Source: JAUVUV01 sp964548275
GTDB lineage: Bacteria > Gemmatimonadota > Glassbacteria > GWA2-58-10
Reading direction: 5' to 3'
NCBI GenBank assembly: GCA_964548275.1
Contig: CAZJQI010000007.1
Coordinates: 1-64,000, forward strand
DNA length: 64,000 nucleotides
Positions 41,727 to 50,872 of the stretch are shown here, piece by piece. Positions within the stretch are counted from its first letter, which is position 1; each line of letters opens with the position of its first letter. Below the pieces are notes generated by a model. It was not told the DNA's origin. It made no database searches and saw only the letters and a program-made list of their open reading frames with translations. The position numbers and the translations under genes are program-made.

Positions 41727-42827
41727 ATGAAAATAGCTTTTGTTCTGGGCACCCGGCCCGAAATCATCAAGCTCTTCCCGGTTATCCGGGAACATATCAG
41801 ACGGGATATACCTTTCGCCATCATTCATACCAACCAGCATTATTCGCCGGAAATGGATGCGGTTTTTTCCCAACAGTTGCATCTGCCGCCTGCTGATTAC
41901 AACCTGGAAGTCGGTTCTGGGACTCACGGAGAGCAAATTGGCCGGATGTGTGAGCGTCTGGAATCTGTGCTTGGCAAGCTGAAGCCGGAAGTGGTTTATG
42001 TCCAGGGAGACACCAATTCAGTGCTCGCCGGAGCGCTGATGGCCAGTCGTCTGGGTATCCCCGTGGCCCATGTGGAGGCCGGATTGCGCAGCTACGACCG
42101 CCGGATGCCCGAAGAATTCAACCGGATCTTTGCCGACCATCTTTCAGAATACCTTTTTGCGCCCACCGAAAAGGCGAAACAGATTCTACTTGGCGAGCTT
42201 TTTCCGGAATCGAAAATTTATCTCACTGGAAATACGGTGGTCGATGCGCTCAACGAGGTTTCCCACCTGGGTGATGAACAGGAATCGGTGCAGCAGCGTT
42301 ATGGACTCGGTAAGGGAGACTACATGCTTGTTACCCTTCATCGCCCGGAAAACGTTGATTACAACCCGGTCCTGCGGCCGATAATCGAGGCTATTGACGA
42401 AGTTTTCACAAAGTTCGCTATTCCGGCTGTTTTCCCGGTTCACCCGCGCACTGCAAAACGGCTGCACGAGTTCGGGATCTCTCTTCCAGAATCCTTTGTC
42501 AGACTCGAGGCTGTGGATTACCTGAGTTTCGTGCAGCTCGAAAAAGCGGCGCGCCTGGTGATTACCGACTCGGGCGGGGTGCAGGAGGAAGCCTGCATCC
42601 TGGGCGTGCCCTGTGTTACGGTTCGCTTGAAAACCGAAAGGCCGGAAACCGTGGAGGTGGGAGCAAACTTGGTGACAGGTGTCCAGAAAGAGGCGATAGT
42701 GGCGGGTGCGGAAAAGATGATCGATAAGCGCGCCGGCTGGCCTAACCCGTTCGGTGATGGAAAAGCCGGGGAAAGGATTGTTGATATTGTCATGGAAAGG
42801 CAAACTGGTGGCCGCAGCCTGCCGTAG
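41727..42827 (+). CDS. wecB: UDP-N-acetylglucosamine 2-epimerase (non-hydrolysing)
   Basis: This is a 366-residue cytoplasmic enzyme interconverting UDP-GlcNAc and UDP-ManNAc for surface polysaccharide. Family blocks are present: VLGTRPEIIKLFPVI at the N-terminus, YVQGDTNSVLAGALMA, HVEAGLRSYDRRMPEEFNRI, YLTGNTVVDAL, VTLHRPENVD, and TDSGGVQEEACILGVPCVTVR with the catalytic Asp/Glu region. Length normal. The gene end overlaps the start of the deacetylase gene by about 20 bp, indicating translational coupling. Confidence 0.95.
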   Translation: MKIAFVLGTRPEIIKLFPVIREHIRRDIPFAIIHTNQHYSPEMDAVFSQQLHLPPADYNLEVGSGTHGEQIGRMCERLESVLGKLKPEVVYVQGDTNSVLAGALMASRLGIPVAHVEAGLRSYDRRMPEEFNRIFADHLSEYLFAPTEKAKQILLGELFPESKIYLTGNTVVDALNEVSHLGDEQESVQQRYGLGKGDYMLVTLHRPENVDYNPVLRPIIEAIDEVFTKFAIPAVFPVHPRTAKRLHEFGISLPESFVRLEAVDYLSFVQLEKAARLVITDSGGVQEEACILGVPCVTVRLKTERPETVEVGANLVTGVQKEAIVAGAEKMIDKRAGWPNPFGDGKAGERIVDIVMERQTGGRSLP

Positions 42828-43704
42828 GAAGGGATTTCTTACCACGGCGATTGTTTACGGACTTGGCGGCAGGTTTTTCACTCGCGAGTTTTACCGCGCC
42901 CAGGGAGAAATAGCTGCGAGAACCCCCGGGACAGGAGGTTCTATCAGCCTCTCCTTCGACGTGGACTATCCAGAGGATGCCGAAAGCCTGCCCGAGGTGT
43001 GCGAGTTCCTGGATCAGCTCGGTCTGAAAGCCTCCTTTGCAGTGATCGGACGCTTGGTAGAAGCCTATCCCGACCAGCACCGTGTTGTTGTGCGTGCAGG
43101 TCACGAAATAGTCAACCATACCTACAGCCATCCGGCAAACGAGCTGCTCCACCCTCACGAGCACTTCGATGAGCTTTCCGCTCAGGATCAGAAAGACCAG
43201 ATTTTGCAATGCCACAGGGTTTGTCAGGATTTGCTGGGGGTAACCCCGCCAGGTTTCCGCGCGCCTCATTTCGGCAATATCCAGGGCAGGCTGTTTTATG
43301 AGACACTGGCCGGGCTCGGCTACCGGTTTTCCAGTTCTATTACCTCAGCGGCAAGCCCCGCGTTCGGACTGCCGTTCGGCAATGAGCATGGAATATGGGA
43401 ATTCCCGGTAAGCTGCTGTCCGCGGCACCCGTTCGCCGTGCTCGACACCTGGCACTGCTTTCGCAAGCAAAAGGCCAGGCACAGGGAAGAGGGTCAGTTC
43501 AGCGGACTGGTCGGAGAATTAATCGAACTTGCCTCCCGATACAGAGGTTATTTGAACCTTTATCTCGATCCCCGGGACCTGGTTGAGTTTGAGGAAGTCA
43601 GGCTGGCTCTGAAGGTGGTCGCCTCCGGCAGGGACAAACTTCGCCCCCTGACCTACGGCTCACATCTGGACATGATCCAGAGCTGCCTCAGAAGGTGGGA
43701 ATAA
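42808..43704 (+). CDS. NodB-type polysaccharide deacetylase
   Basis: GTG 42808 is preferred (GGAAAGG 7 nt upstream); the frame is open further upstream to 42754. The product of about 298 residues has the deacetylase core: SLSFDVDYPEDAE (metal and general-base Asp pair), ASFAVIGRLVE, IVNHTYSHPAN (HxxxH metal ligands), PPGFRAPHFG and a C-terminal YLNLYLDPRDLVE. All expected ligands are present. It is probably cytoplasmic or membrane-associated, removing acetyl groups from N-acetylated sugars of the polysaccharide built by this cluster. The stop is 4 bp from the convergent flippase gene. Confidence 0.85.
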   Translation: MAAACRRKGFLTTAIVYGLGGRFFTREFYRAQGEIAARTPGTGGSISLSFDVDYPEDAESLPEVCEFLDQLGLKASFAVIGRLVEAYPDQHRVVVRAGHEIVNHTYSHPANELLHPHEHFDELSAQDQKDQILQCHRVCQDLLGVTPPGFRAPHFGNIQGRLFYETLAGLGYRFSSSITSAASPAFGLPFGNEHGIWEFPVSCCPRHPFAVLDTWHCFRKQKARHREEGQFSGLVGELIELASRYRGYLNLYLDPRDLVEFEEVRLALKVVASGRDKLRPLTYGSHLDMIQSCLRRWE

Positions 43705-43708
43705 AACC

Positions 43709-45226
43709 TTATTCAGCGTTTCCTTTTATCCTCGACAGAATCTGCCTGCCGATAGCACGATCCTGCTCTGAAAACGCCCGGAAAAATTTGAGCAACAGAA
43801 GGTAAAAGGCCAGGTAAATCAGCCCTGCCCCGATAAACTGTATCCAACCCGGCCCAAGGAGGTTTTTTAGCGCCAGCACAGCTACCACGGGCAAAGCAGC
43901 AGCGGCCAGTATCCTCGGAAAGACAACCCGAAGTCCGGATTCCCGGTGGTAGAGATGCGCGGATCCGATAACCAGCATCGCGTGGAAAGAAAACGATATT
44001 GCAGTAGCCAGGGCGGCCCCGGTGATACCAATTCTCGGGATTAGAATCCAATTTAATACGACATTGAGCAGAGCGGAGAATAGGCTGACAGCCAGGATCA
44101 GGCGTGTGGCCCCGTGCATGTACAGCAAAAAAGTGCTGGTATTTGCCAGGTAAAAAAACGTCCGGCCGAGGACCAGGATAGCCAGTGCCCATGCCCCGAC
44201 AACATAGCTTTCTCCCCAGATCAGGGCCATGGATTCCGCTGGAAGAGTTACCAGAACTGCCGCAATCGGAAATGTGATATAACAGAACCAGCGGTTGTTG
44301 TTATTGAATGTCGAGACGACACCGGCAGTGTCTCCCGCCGCATGCTGCTGGGTAATGATCGAGAGGAACATCGGATTGAGCAGTTCCGTGCCCAGGGCGA
44401 CAAGGGCGGCCAGCCTGACGGCAGTGCCGTAGAGGCCCACATGGGCCTCTTCCAGGAAATACCCGGTCATAAAAGCATCGGTGTAATGTAGAACCAGGTC
44501 GATTATTCCGGCCAGAAAAAGAGGGAGGCAGTAGGCGAAAAACGCCCTGCTGTCGAACAGGCTTTTCCCGCCTGTAGGGCGGAACAGAGGGTAGATGCGG
44601 AAGTTTAAAAGCCAGAGAAGAATGGCCCAGCTTATCACCTCGCTTGCCAGAAAAGCCCATATCGCGCCCGCCGCACCCATACCGGCGGCAACCAGAAGGA
44701 AAGTCAGAATGAACCTGACCACCGGGCTCAAAACCTGTTTCAGGGCCACCCGGTAGCCTATTTTCTGGAAAGCCACCACTGTCTTGACCAGCACCCTGCC
44801 GCTGACATAAAAGGGAAGACAGAGCGCGCAGATATGTATTATTCCGACCAGGTCCGGCATGCCGAGCAGCCTGGTTGCGACCGGGCCTGCCGAAAGCCAG
44901 AGAACCGCTCCGGCCGCGGCTCCGGCGACTGTCGAGAGAAGGATCGAATATCGCAGCACGCCGCGCAGACGGCTGTCATCCCCTTTGCCGAGATACAGCG
45001 GGGCAAAGCGCGCCACGCCCAGATCGAGACCAAGCGTGGCGATTCCTCCAGCAACTGCAATCGTGGAAACCCCGAGAAAGAAAAGACCGAACTCGGCCGT
45101 TCCACCGGCTCTTGCCAGCACTATCTGGTAAAGGTAGTTAACCAGCCTGGCGAATATTATCCCGGCGAATATGATTGCCGCGCCCTTGGCAACCTTTACC
45201 TGCGGGCTGTCGTTTGATGAGATCAT
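43709..45226 (-). CDS. Oligosaccharide flippase, Wzx/MVF-type
   Basis: This is a 505-residue integral membrane protein with about 12-14 spans (GAAIIFAGIIFARLVNYLYQ, YSILLSTVAGAAAGAVLWLS, FLAGIIDLVLHYTDAFMTGY, IGITGAALATAISFSFHAML). The pattern of Polysacc_synt proteins is clear, including ARAGGTAEFGLFFLGVS at the start and the mid-protein YTDAFMTGYFLEEAHVGLYG. It moves lipid-linked repeat units across the inner membrane. It overlaps the methyltransferase by 4 bp, so it ends the long minus-strand polysaccharide operon. Confidence 0.9.
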   Translation of the reverse strand: MISSNDSPQVKVAKGAAIIFAGIIFARLVNYLYQIVLARAGGTAEFGLFFLGVSTIAVAGGIATLGLDLGVARFAPLYLGKGDDSRLRGVLRYSILLSTVAGAAAGAVLWLSAGPVATRLLGMPDLVGIIHICALCLPFYVSGRVLVKTVVAFQKIGYRVALKQVLSPVVRFILTFLLVAAGMGAAGAIWAFLASEVISWAILLWLLNFRIYPLFRPTGGKSLFDSRAFFAYCLPLFLAGIIDLVLHYTDAFMTGYFLEEAHVGLYGTAVRLAALVALGTELLNPMFLSIITQQHAAGDTAGVVSTFNNNNRWFCYITFPIAAVLVTLPAESMALIWGESYVVGAWALAILVLGRTFFYLANTSTFLLYMHGATRLILAVSLFSALLNVVLNWILIPRIGITGAALATAISFSFHAMLVIGSAHLYHRESGLRVVFPRILAAAALPVVAVLALKNLLGPGWIQFIGAGLIYLAFYLLLLKFFRAFSEQDRAIGRQILSRIKGNAE

Positions 45227-46041
45227 TTCTTCCTTGCGAGGTAGAGGGTGCGGTAAGTTAACCAGTCCGGAAGCAGAGGGCCTAAAGCGAGTTCACATGC
45301 CCCTGTTGCTATCCTGAACCATGAGAACCTGGCGCACAGCCATTCGAGCAGGGAAGCAAAGGGAGCCAGGTAATAACTGTGGCCCAGATCATAGGCCAGC
45401 GTCTTTTCATCTGCCAGCCCGGCGTTTTCCATGGCCCGGCGTACCTCCGCACGGCTGGCGTAAACCGTGGCAACTGACCGGTCTGCCTTGCCGCGGGAGG
45501 GCAGGGTAATCCTGAAAGCCCGGAGAAGCTTTTCAGCAGCCCGCACGTGTTCTCCAGAACGCATTTCGAAAAATACCGTCCCCCCGGGTTTTAACACGCG
45601 GCCCAGCTCGGCGAGAACCACCGGCCAGTCCGGTAGATGAAAAAACACGTGCATGCAAACCACAGCATCGAAACTGTTGTCGGAAAGAGGAAGCCCGTAG
45701 ATATCTGACCGTACGGATGGTATGCCCGGCGCCTTTTCGCGCAACGCGTCCAGCATCGCCTGAGAGCTGTCAAGGGCAACGACCGTATTGCCCTGATTCT
45801 CCAGGAAAGCTGTGAAACGGCCCGTGCCGGCACCCGCGTCAAGAACCAGGGCTCCCTTGAGATGCCTGACAATCCACCTCCGCTCCACAAGGGTGTTCAG
45901 CTCGTTCAGGCCTGAGCCGTAGCGGCGGTCGTAACGCTCAGCGTAGTCCTCGGTCTCGTAGCGTGATCTTTTCAACTCGCGTACGGTTGGCGATTCTTCA
46001 ACCGGGCTTTTGCCTTTTTCCTGCCGGTTTGGAGGGTTCAA
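45223..46041 (-). CDS. Class I SAM-dependent methyltransferase
   Basis: This is a 272-residue soluble protein. Motif I ALVLDAGAGTGRFTAFL, motif II VVALDSSQAM, PSVRSDIYGLPLSDNSFDAV, then HVFFHLPDWPVVLAEL and RVLKPGGTVFFEM, match the Methyltransf_11 family. It starts 4 bp inside the upstream deacetylase gene and overlaps the flippase gene by 4 bp. It probably methylates a sugar or lipid-linked intermediate of the polysaccharide. Confidence 0.9.
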   Translation of the reverse strand: MNPPNRQEKGKSPVEESPTVRELKRSRYETEDYAERYDRRYGSGLNELNTLVERRWIVRHLKGALVLDAGAGTGRFTAFLENQGNTVVALDSSQAMLDALREKAPGIPSVRSDIYGLPLSDNSFDAVVCMHVFFHLPDWPVVLAELGRVLKPGGTVFFEMRSGEHVRAAEKLLRAFRITLPSRGKADRSVATVYASRAEVRRAMENAGLADEKTLAYDLGHSYYLAPFASLLEWLCARFSWFRIATGACELALGPLLPDWLTYRTLYLARKK

Positions 46042-47099
46042 ATCAGTTCCTTTGCGAGGATTTCATTGAAATAAGTTTCACAATCCACCAGACGCACCCC
46101 GCGGGAGGTCAGTTCTCTCAACAGACGCTCCAATTCCTTTTCATATCTGGCCAGATCGCGAAGGTGTAGCTGAATGGTGAGATCGGAAAGGGCGAGCCGC
46201 TGCCAGAGAAGCTGCTCCCAGCCAGGCTGGAAAAAAAAGTTCACTCCCAGGTCGACCAGGCCGTACCCGGCAAGCCTGAGCGGATGGACCAGCCAGCTGC
46301 GGATAAACCAGCGGTAGCCAGCCTCCTCGAGAAGTTCGAAAGTAAGTCTGTTGTACTTGGTGTAAGGCGCTACGAAACCCTTGATGTGACATCCGCAGAG
46401 GTCCTCGAGAAACCGGTGGTTGTCCTGTATCTCCCGAAGCTGACGGCGTCTTCCGTGGCTTGAAAGCACAACATAGTGGCTCCAGGAGTGGCTCGCCACG
46501 TCCGCTCCCGTGTGTTCGACAAGTTTTTTTACGCGCCGGGTTCGGCTTTTAATCTCGGTTCCAGCTACTGCCAGGGTCGGGCGAAGAGGATAGCGGTCGC
46601 ACCAGCGCTCCAGAATGCAGAATCCCGCCTCGTCCCAGTCCACGTTCACCCGCAAAACGACCCGCCTTCCCTCTGGTATCGGCAGATTGGCGATTTCTTG
46701 TAAGGGCACGGCAGGCTCGGTTGCGGTTTTGTATCCTCTGCGAAATGGTTTTTTGAACAGCCTGATAAATCCCTGAACCAGCTCATTACTGCCGCTTTCA
46801 GTAGTTGCGTGGAAAAAGGGGCTTTTGCCATAAAAATATGCAAGCAAGAGCATAAGCCGGTTAAGACGGTCGGTTGAGCTGGTGAGCCGAAGAATATTTC
46901 CCTGGCTGGGAAGAGAAGTTTTACTCAGCCTGAGGTTGGTAAGAAGAACCTCACCCTCCTGCAGGACAGGAGGGTTGGATGCGGATACCAGGCGATAACC
47001 CCTCGCGGCGAAAGTGCTTGCCAGCCACATCAGGCTTTTGTCGCTGAAAAGCGGTGTATAGGGATTTTTAAGCAGCAGATATGCGGTATTTATATTCAT
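46038..47099 (-). CDS. NodB-type deacetylase-like protein
   Basis: ATG 47099 is chosen because it lies 8 nt after the upstream stop; a longer frame from 47138 would overlap that gene. The product of about 353 residues has RVVLRVNVDWDEAGFCILER (paired Asp), ADVASHSWSHYV (HxxxH) and IKGFVAPYTKYNRL, as in the second deacetylase clade of polysaccharide loci. The first 80 residues (TAYLLLKNPYTPLFSDKSLM) form a separate region with no assignment. Together with 42808 this cluster has two putative deacetylases. Confidence 0.75.
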   Translation of the reverse strand: MNINTAYLLLKNPYTPLFSDKSLMWLASTFAARGYRLVSASNPPVLQEGEVLLTNLRLSKTSLPSQGNILRLTSSTDRLNRLMLLLAYFYGKSPFFHATTESGSNELVQGFIRLFKKPFRRGYKTATEPAVPLQEIANLPIPEGRRVVLRVNVDWDEAGFCILERWCDRYPLRPTLAVAGTEIKSRTRRVKKLVEHTGADVASHSWSHYVVLSSHGRRRQLREIQDNHRFLEDLCGCHIKGFVAPYTKYNRLTFELLEEAGYRWFIRSWLVHPLRLAGYGLVDLGVNFFFQPGWEQLLWQRLALSDLTIQLHLRDLARYEKELERLLRELTSRGVRLVDCETYFNEILAKELI

Positions 47100-47107
47100 A
47101 TAACTTT

Positions 47108-47326
47108 CTACATCGAGTTTAGAAAGTCGAACGTCCATTCGGGAGCGATACTGTAAAGGTGCTCCAGCGCCTGATTCAGCGTGGTTTCTTTGCCGGAACC
47201 TGCAATTTGTCTGCGAAAGGTTTCAGCCAGCCGGCGGATACTTTTTTCATCAAGGTGTTCCGTGCCAGCCCCCACCGGTTCTTTATTTCCCGGCAGCAAA
47301 AGTTCCATTTTGATTTTATACTTCAT
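47108..47326 (-). CDS. Small hypothetical protein in the polysaccharide operon
   Basis: This is a 72-residue frame overlapping the kinase-like gene upstream by 11 bp and followed 8 bp later by the deacetylase. Sequence: KYKIKMELLLPGNKEPV, then SIRRLAETFRRQIAGSGKET and TLNQALEHLYSIAPEWTFDF. It is helical with no signal. No family recognised; tight packing on both sides supports it being real. Confidence 0.5.
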   Translation of the reverse strand: MKYKIKMELLLPGNKEPVGAGTEHLDEKSIRRLAETFRRQIAGSGKETTLNQALEHLYSIAPEWTFDFLNSM

Positions 47327-48122
47327 TCCGGGGCATCCCGATTTGTCTCTCTTTACCTGTCAGAAGGGCCGCAGCGCGCTCGGCGGAAATGGCTGATTCG
47401 CCTGCAGAACTGTAATAATCTTTCGCCCTGGATAAAAGCTTTTGGGCCAGGTCATCTGGAAATCGCCTCTTTTTCCGCCAGTGGCGCCCCAGGGAGTAAA
47501 GGAGCCTTTCGTGGCAGTAGGCCCTGCGCTGGCAGTCAATTGCGCCCGGTTTCCCGCCTTTTGAGGGTATTTCGCTGTCGATAAAATCCACGCCTCCGCT
47601 TTCCGGGTCAATCAGGACATTCCCCGCATTCAGGTCAGTGTGGAAAACCCCGGCGTCGCACATCCGGTCTATTGATTCTAAGGCCCTGGGCAGCCATTTA
47701 ATCAGTTCCTCCGGCGGCAACTCCAGCAGACAGATCCCGGGCAGAAAATCGCGCATGAAAAATCCCTTTTCGCACAACTGAATTTCAGGTCCCAGGCCGA
47801 TCCCGGCCAGGGACTGCAAAACAGAGGCCTCCAGAGCGAAACGCTCGCTGTAGTGAAGGTAATCAGGACCGAGGATTCGCCTGATGCGTCGTTCGATCAC
47901 TCTGCTTGCCGCCTTGACCACGTGGCTCGGCCGGGTTGCTCCCTGCTGAACGACCAGGTATTTCAACCCCCAGCCGCGGCCCTTTATGAACCTTGCCAGG
48001 CTCACCGGCTTACTCAGTTTGAGTGAAACACTCTCCGCGATTGCGGCTTTGCCGGTTACCAGACCCAGCTCAGCATAAAAAAATCCGAGAGTTTTTTTGA
48101 TATTTGCCAAAGTGAAACTCAA
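47316..48122 (-). CDS. Kdo-kinase/InaA-like protein kinase fold protein
   Basis: This is a 268-residue protein. FALEASVLQSLAGIGLGPEI leads to the catalytic loop VFHTDLNAGNVLID (H-x-D-L-x-x-x-N) and VDFIDSEIP with the metal-binding Asp, as in lipopolysaccharide core heptose/Kdo kinases (WaaP, KdkA) and related small kinases. A long basic helix (RRAYCHERLLYSLGRHWRKK) follows. It probably phosphorylates a sugar of the surface glycan or lipid core. It lies in the minus-strand glycan operon. Confidence 0.75.
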   Translation of the reverse strand: MSFTLANIKKTLGFFYAELGLVTGKAAIAESVSLKLSKPVSLARFIKGRGWGLKYLVVQQGATRPSHVVKAASRVIERRIRRILGPDYLHYSERFALEASVLQSLAGIGLGPEIQLCEKGFFMRDFLPGICLLELPPEELIKWLPRALESIDRMCDAGVFHTDLNAGNVLIDPESGGVDFIDSEIPSKGGKPGAIDCQRRAYCHERLLYSLGRHWRKKRRFPDDLAQKLLSRAKDYYSSAGESAISAERAAALLTGKERQIGMPRNEV

Positions 48123-48232
48123 CTTTGTTCAGGAGAAGTTCCAGCGCACGGTTCGCAGGAGTTTCTTTCCGCTGTTTCTATCCTGAACCTCAATTGATCC
48201 CCCTGAATATGGAGGTAGAACAAGCCCACCTC

Positions 48233-49417
48233 TCAATGTCGGCCCAGAAGGCTGCCGTATATCGAGGCGACTTTCTTTTCCATAACTTTTGGAGCGTAAT
48301 TTTTGCGGGCTAAATTTCGTGCTTTGATGCCCAATTCTTCTCTCAAATTACCAGCTTCAAGCAATCTCTGGATAGAGGCCCTGAAATCCGCGGGTGAGTT
48401 CGGTACTGCAAGAAGGTAATCAGCAGAGAGGAATTCCCGGACCGGGTGATTTTCTTTTTGATTCAAAACAATCGGCAGGCCGCATAACATCGCCTCCAGC
48501 ACACTCTTGCTGATTTCCCAGTTGTTGTACTGATAGACGTAGATATCGTAATGCCGCATGCTCTGCACTATCTGCTCGTTTGGCTGGAAGCTGATAAAGT
48601 TCACCTTATCTGTTACACCTGCTTCACCAGCTATTCTTACAAGCTGCCTGTGCGCCGGGCCGCCGCCGATTATATCAAGTTTTACATCAAGCCCCTCTAT
48701 CGCTCTCAGGATGTTGGTGGGTTCCTTGATACCCGGGGTTTGTCTGCCTACATTCAGCAGCCGCGGGGGCGAGTTAAGCTCGTAAGATTCTTTGGGACGC
48801 ACATCTTCAGAAACAGCATTGTATATCAAACGGGGATTGTTATAAGAGAGCCTTCTGACATAATTGCAAACAGAATGGTATACGCAAATCACCTCATCGC
48901 ATCTTCGCAGGGTCTGATTCGCGATTTGCCGGGTTCGCAAACTGTAAAGATATAGAAGAGTTTTCTTTAATGGATCACGGCAGGCACGGATTTCCAACTT
49001 TTTGTACCAGTCGCCCACCTCGTGTACCGAGGCGACCAGCGGAACGTTGAACCGCTTTTTGCTTTCCACAGCAAGTAAGCCATTGAGATGAAGGCCGTGG
49101 ATGCGGATAAGATCAGGCCTTGCCTTGATTTGATCCAACGCCCTGGAAATCCAGTTTCCGAGGAGATATCTGTTCCAGCCCAGAGTCGAGATAGCATCCG
49201 GACGGCCAATGGCAGTTAATGATAGATCGGCCGAACCAACAGTCGTTTTCACCCGATCGTGATCAATCGGCCCTTTATCGCTGAGCGAGACTATCTCGAC
49301 TTCTTCAAAATAGTCATCTGGATTGTAGTATCTTTTGGTAATTTCACCTTTAGCAGCAAGCTTGTTCAGATCGTCCGGAATAATGACCAGGAGCCTTTTC
49401 TTTTTTTTCCCCATCAT
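48233..49417 (-). CDS. Glycosyltransferase, GT4-like
   Basis: This is a 394-residue GT-B protein. The N-terminal half is divergent (KRLLVIIPDDLNKLAAKGEI, VASVHEVGDWYKKLEI). The C-terminal half is typical: PPRLLNVGRQTPGIKEPTNI, LDIIGGGPAHRQLVRIA, VNFISFQPNEQI and the donor-binding NNWEISKSVLEAMLCGLPIV. It uses an NDP-sugar, probably in the cytoplasm, to extend a lipid-linked glycan. It precedes the kinase-like gene by 110 bp. Confidence 0.85.
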   Translation of the reverse strand: MMGKKKKRLLVIIPDDLNKLAAKGEITKRYYNPDDYFEEVEIVSLSDKGPIDHDRVKTTVGSADLSLTAIGRPDAISTLGWNRYLLGNWISRALDQIKARPDLIRIHGLHLNGLLAVESKKRFNVPLVASVHEVGDWYKKLEIRACRDPLKKTLLYLYSLRTRQIANQTLRRCDEVICVYHSVCNYVRRLSYNNPRLIYNAVSEDVRPKESYELNSPPRLLNVGRQTPGIKEPTNILRAIEGLDVKLDIIGGGPAHRQLVRIAGEAGVTDKVNFISFQPNEQIVQSMRHYDIYVYQYNNWEISKSVLEAMLCGLPIVLNQKENHPVREFLSADYLLAVPNSPADFRASIQRLLEAGNLREELGIKARNLARKNYAPKVMEKKVASIYGSLLGRH

Positions 49418-49474
49418 ATTTATAAAAAGCTGGATAATTACTTGTAAGAGACTGATTTTGCTGACTTCTTTGAC

Positions 49475-50632
49475 TTATTGCTCGCCAGGCAAACTGGATG
49501 GATCGCCCTTGATAAAGCGCAATATTCTTTCCCCAAGCTTCTCCCAATCGTAGTCGCCTGCCACGCGCAGGGCCTCCTCGGAAGCCTCGTGCAGCGCCTG
49601 CCGATCCTGGAGAAAGTTAGTCAGGGCCTTGGCAAGATCCTCCCCGCTTGAAAAAAAGGAGATGGCCCGCGGCGCAGTCTCGGCGGTCCGGCGAAGTTCA
49701 TCACAGGCGGTTGCCAGCACCGGTTTGCCCATGGCCCAGTATTCGAAAAGTTTTACCGGGCTTACCCGGTCGGTTGTCTGGTTGACCTCAAACGGGATCA
49801 GGCAGACATCCATTCCGGCAATCCGCCGGAAAACCTCATCATGAGGCAGCGGGCCGGTAAAGTCGATATTCTTCAGATCGTGAGCGCGTGTCACAAGCTC
49901 CACACGATTAGGGCCTTCCCCAATGATAAGAAAATTTATCATCGGGCAGAGCCGTGCTGCCTGAAACACCGGCTCGAAATCGACCCACTTGCCGAAATAA
50001 CCGACAAAACCAGCGGTAAAGGTACTCCTCCATTTGCTGGAATCATCGATACTGCCTGGCTTCGGCCTGCCGGGAATACTCGAAAGGCTGATCCCATTCG
50101 GCACGAGAATGGATTTCGGCGTAAATTTCTGAATGTCCTCGAACAGGAGGTAACTGGTGGCCACGCAACCTGCCGTGGCAAGCCATGCCGTGGCGGCAAG
50201 GAAGAACCTGCGCGCCAGGAATTGCGCCAGCCGGTGTCTCAGTATTTCCGGGAAATCGGCGAACACGAAAAGGGATTTCTTTCCTTTCAACCGGCACCAG
50301 ATAAGTGCCAGGACCGATCCCAGGGGGTAGTAGGTAACCAGGCAGTCCGGATTCGATTTGGCCACGGCGAGAAGGTTTTGCCACTCCATGGCCAGGCCAT
50401 ACAGAATGCCGGGCCTGAACCGGCTGGTGCGCCTGATCACCTCGACCCGCTCAAGCTCCGGGTAAGCGCCTGTTTCTGCAAAAGAAGAAGCGGATGCGCC
50501 CACCGGTACGACCGGATTGTAATAGCTTACCTTTGCGCGCCTGGAAAGATATCGTGCAAATTCCGGACCGTGGCCCCAGACACTTCCCCAGACCACGGGA
50601 CCGATCATCGTTACAGATTCTATCCTGACCAT
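49475..50632 (-). CDS. Glycosyltransferase, GT4-like
   Basis: The frame opens at 50665; ATG 50632 is the likelier start (MVRIESVTMIGPVVWGS), and 50611 is possible. Product about 385 residues: GT-B fold with FVFADFPEILRHRLAQFLAR, PNGISLSSIPGRPKPGS, TAGFVGYFGKWVDFEPV, FLIIGEGPNRVELVTRA, and TDRVSPVKLFEYWAMGKPVL at the donor site. Membrane-associated, no signal. Specificity unknown. A 240-bp gap separates it from the next gene upstream. Confidence 0.85.
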   Translation of the reverse strand: MVRIESVTMIGPVVWGSVWGHGPEFARYLSRRAKVSYYNPVVPVGASASSFAETGAYPELERVEVIRRTSRFRPGILYGLAMEWQNLLAVAKSNPDCLVTYYPLGSVLALIWCRLKGKKSLFVFADFPEILRHRLAQFLARRFFLAATAWLATAGCVATSYLLFEDIQKFTPKSILVPNGISLSSIPGRPKPGSIDDSSKWRSTFTAGFVGYFGKWVDFEPVFQAARLCPMINFLIIGEGPNRVELVTRAHDLKNIDFTGPLPHDEVFRRIAGMDVCLIPFEVNQTTDRVSPVKLFEYWAMGKPVLATACDELRRTAETAPRAISFFSSGEDLAKALTNFLQDRQALHEASEEALRVAGDYDWEKLGERILRFIKGDPSSLPGEQ

Positions 50633-50872
50633 TGTTAAAAACCCCGGTAAACAGGAGAAGCACAATCCATTCCGGAAATAGTTCAGAAGAAAAATAAGAA
50701 GTGGGTCGCCGGACTACAACTGTTTTCACGATATATGCGATTTGATATGGATGTCCGGGATAAATGGGAAAGATTACGAAAAAAAGGTTTGAATCCAGGC
50801 CAGAAAATCGAGAGAGCCGGATAAACAGCGGAAAGGGCGCATCGCCAACCATTGAATGCTAAAAAAAACGCA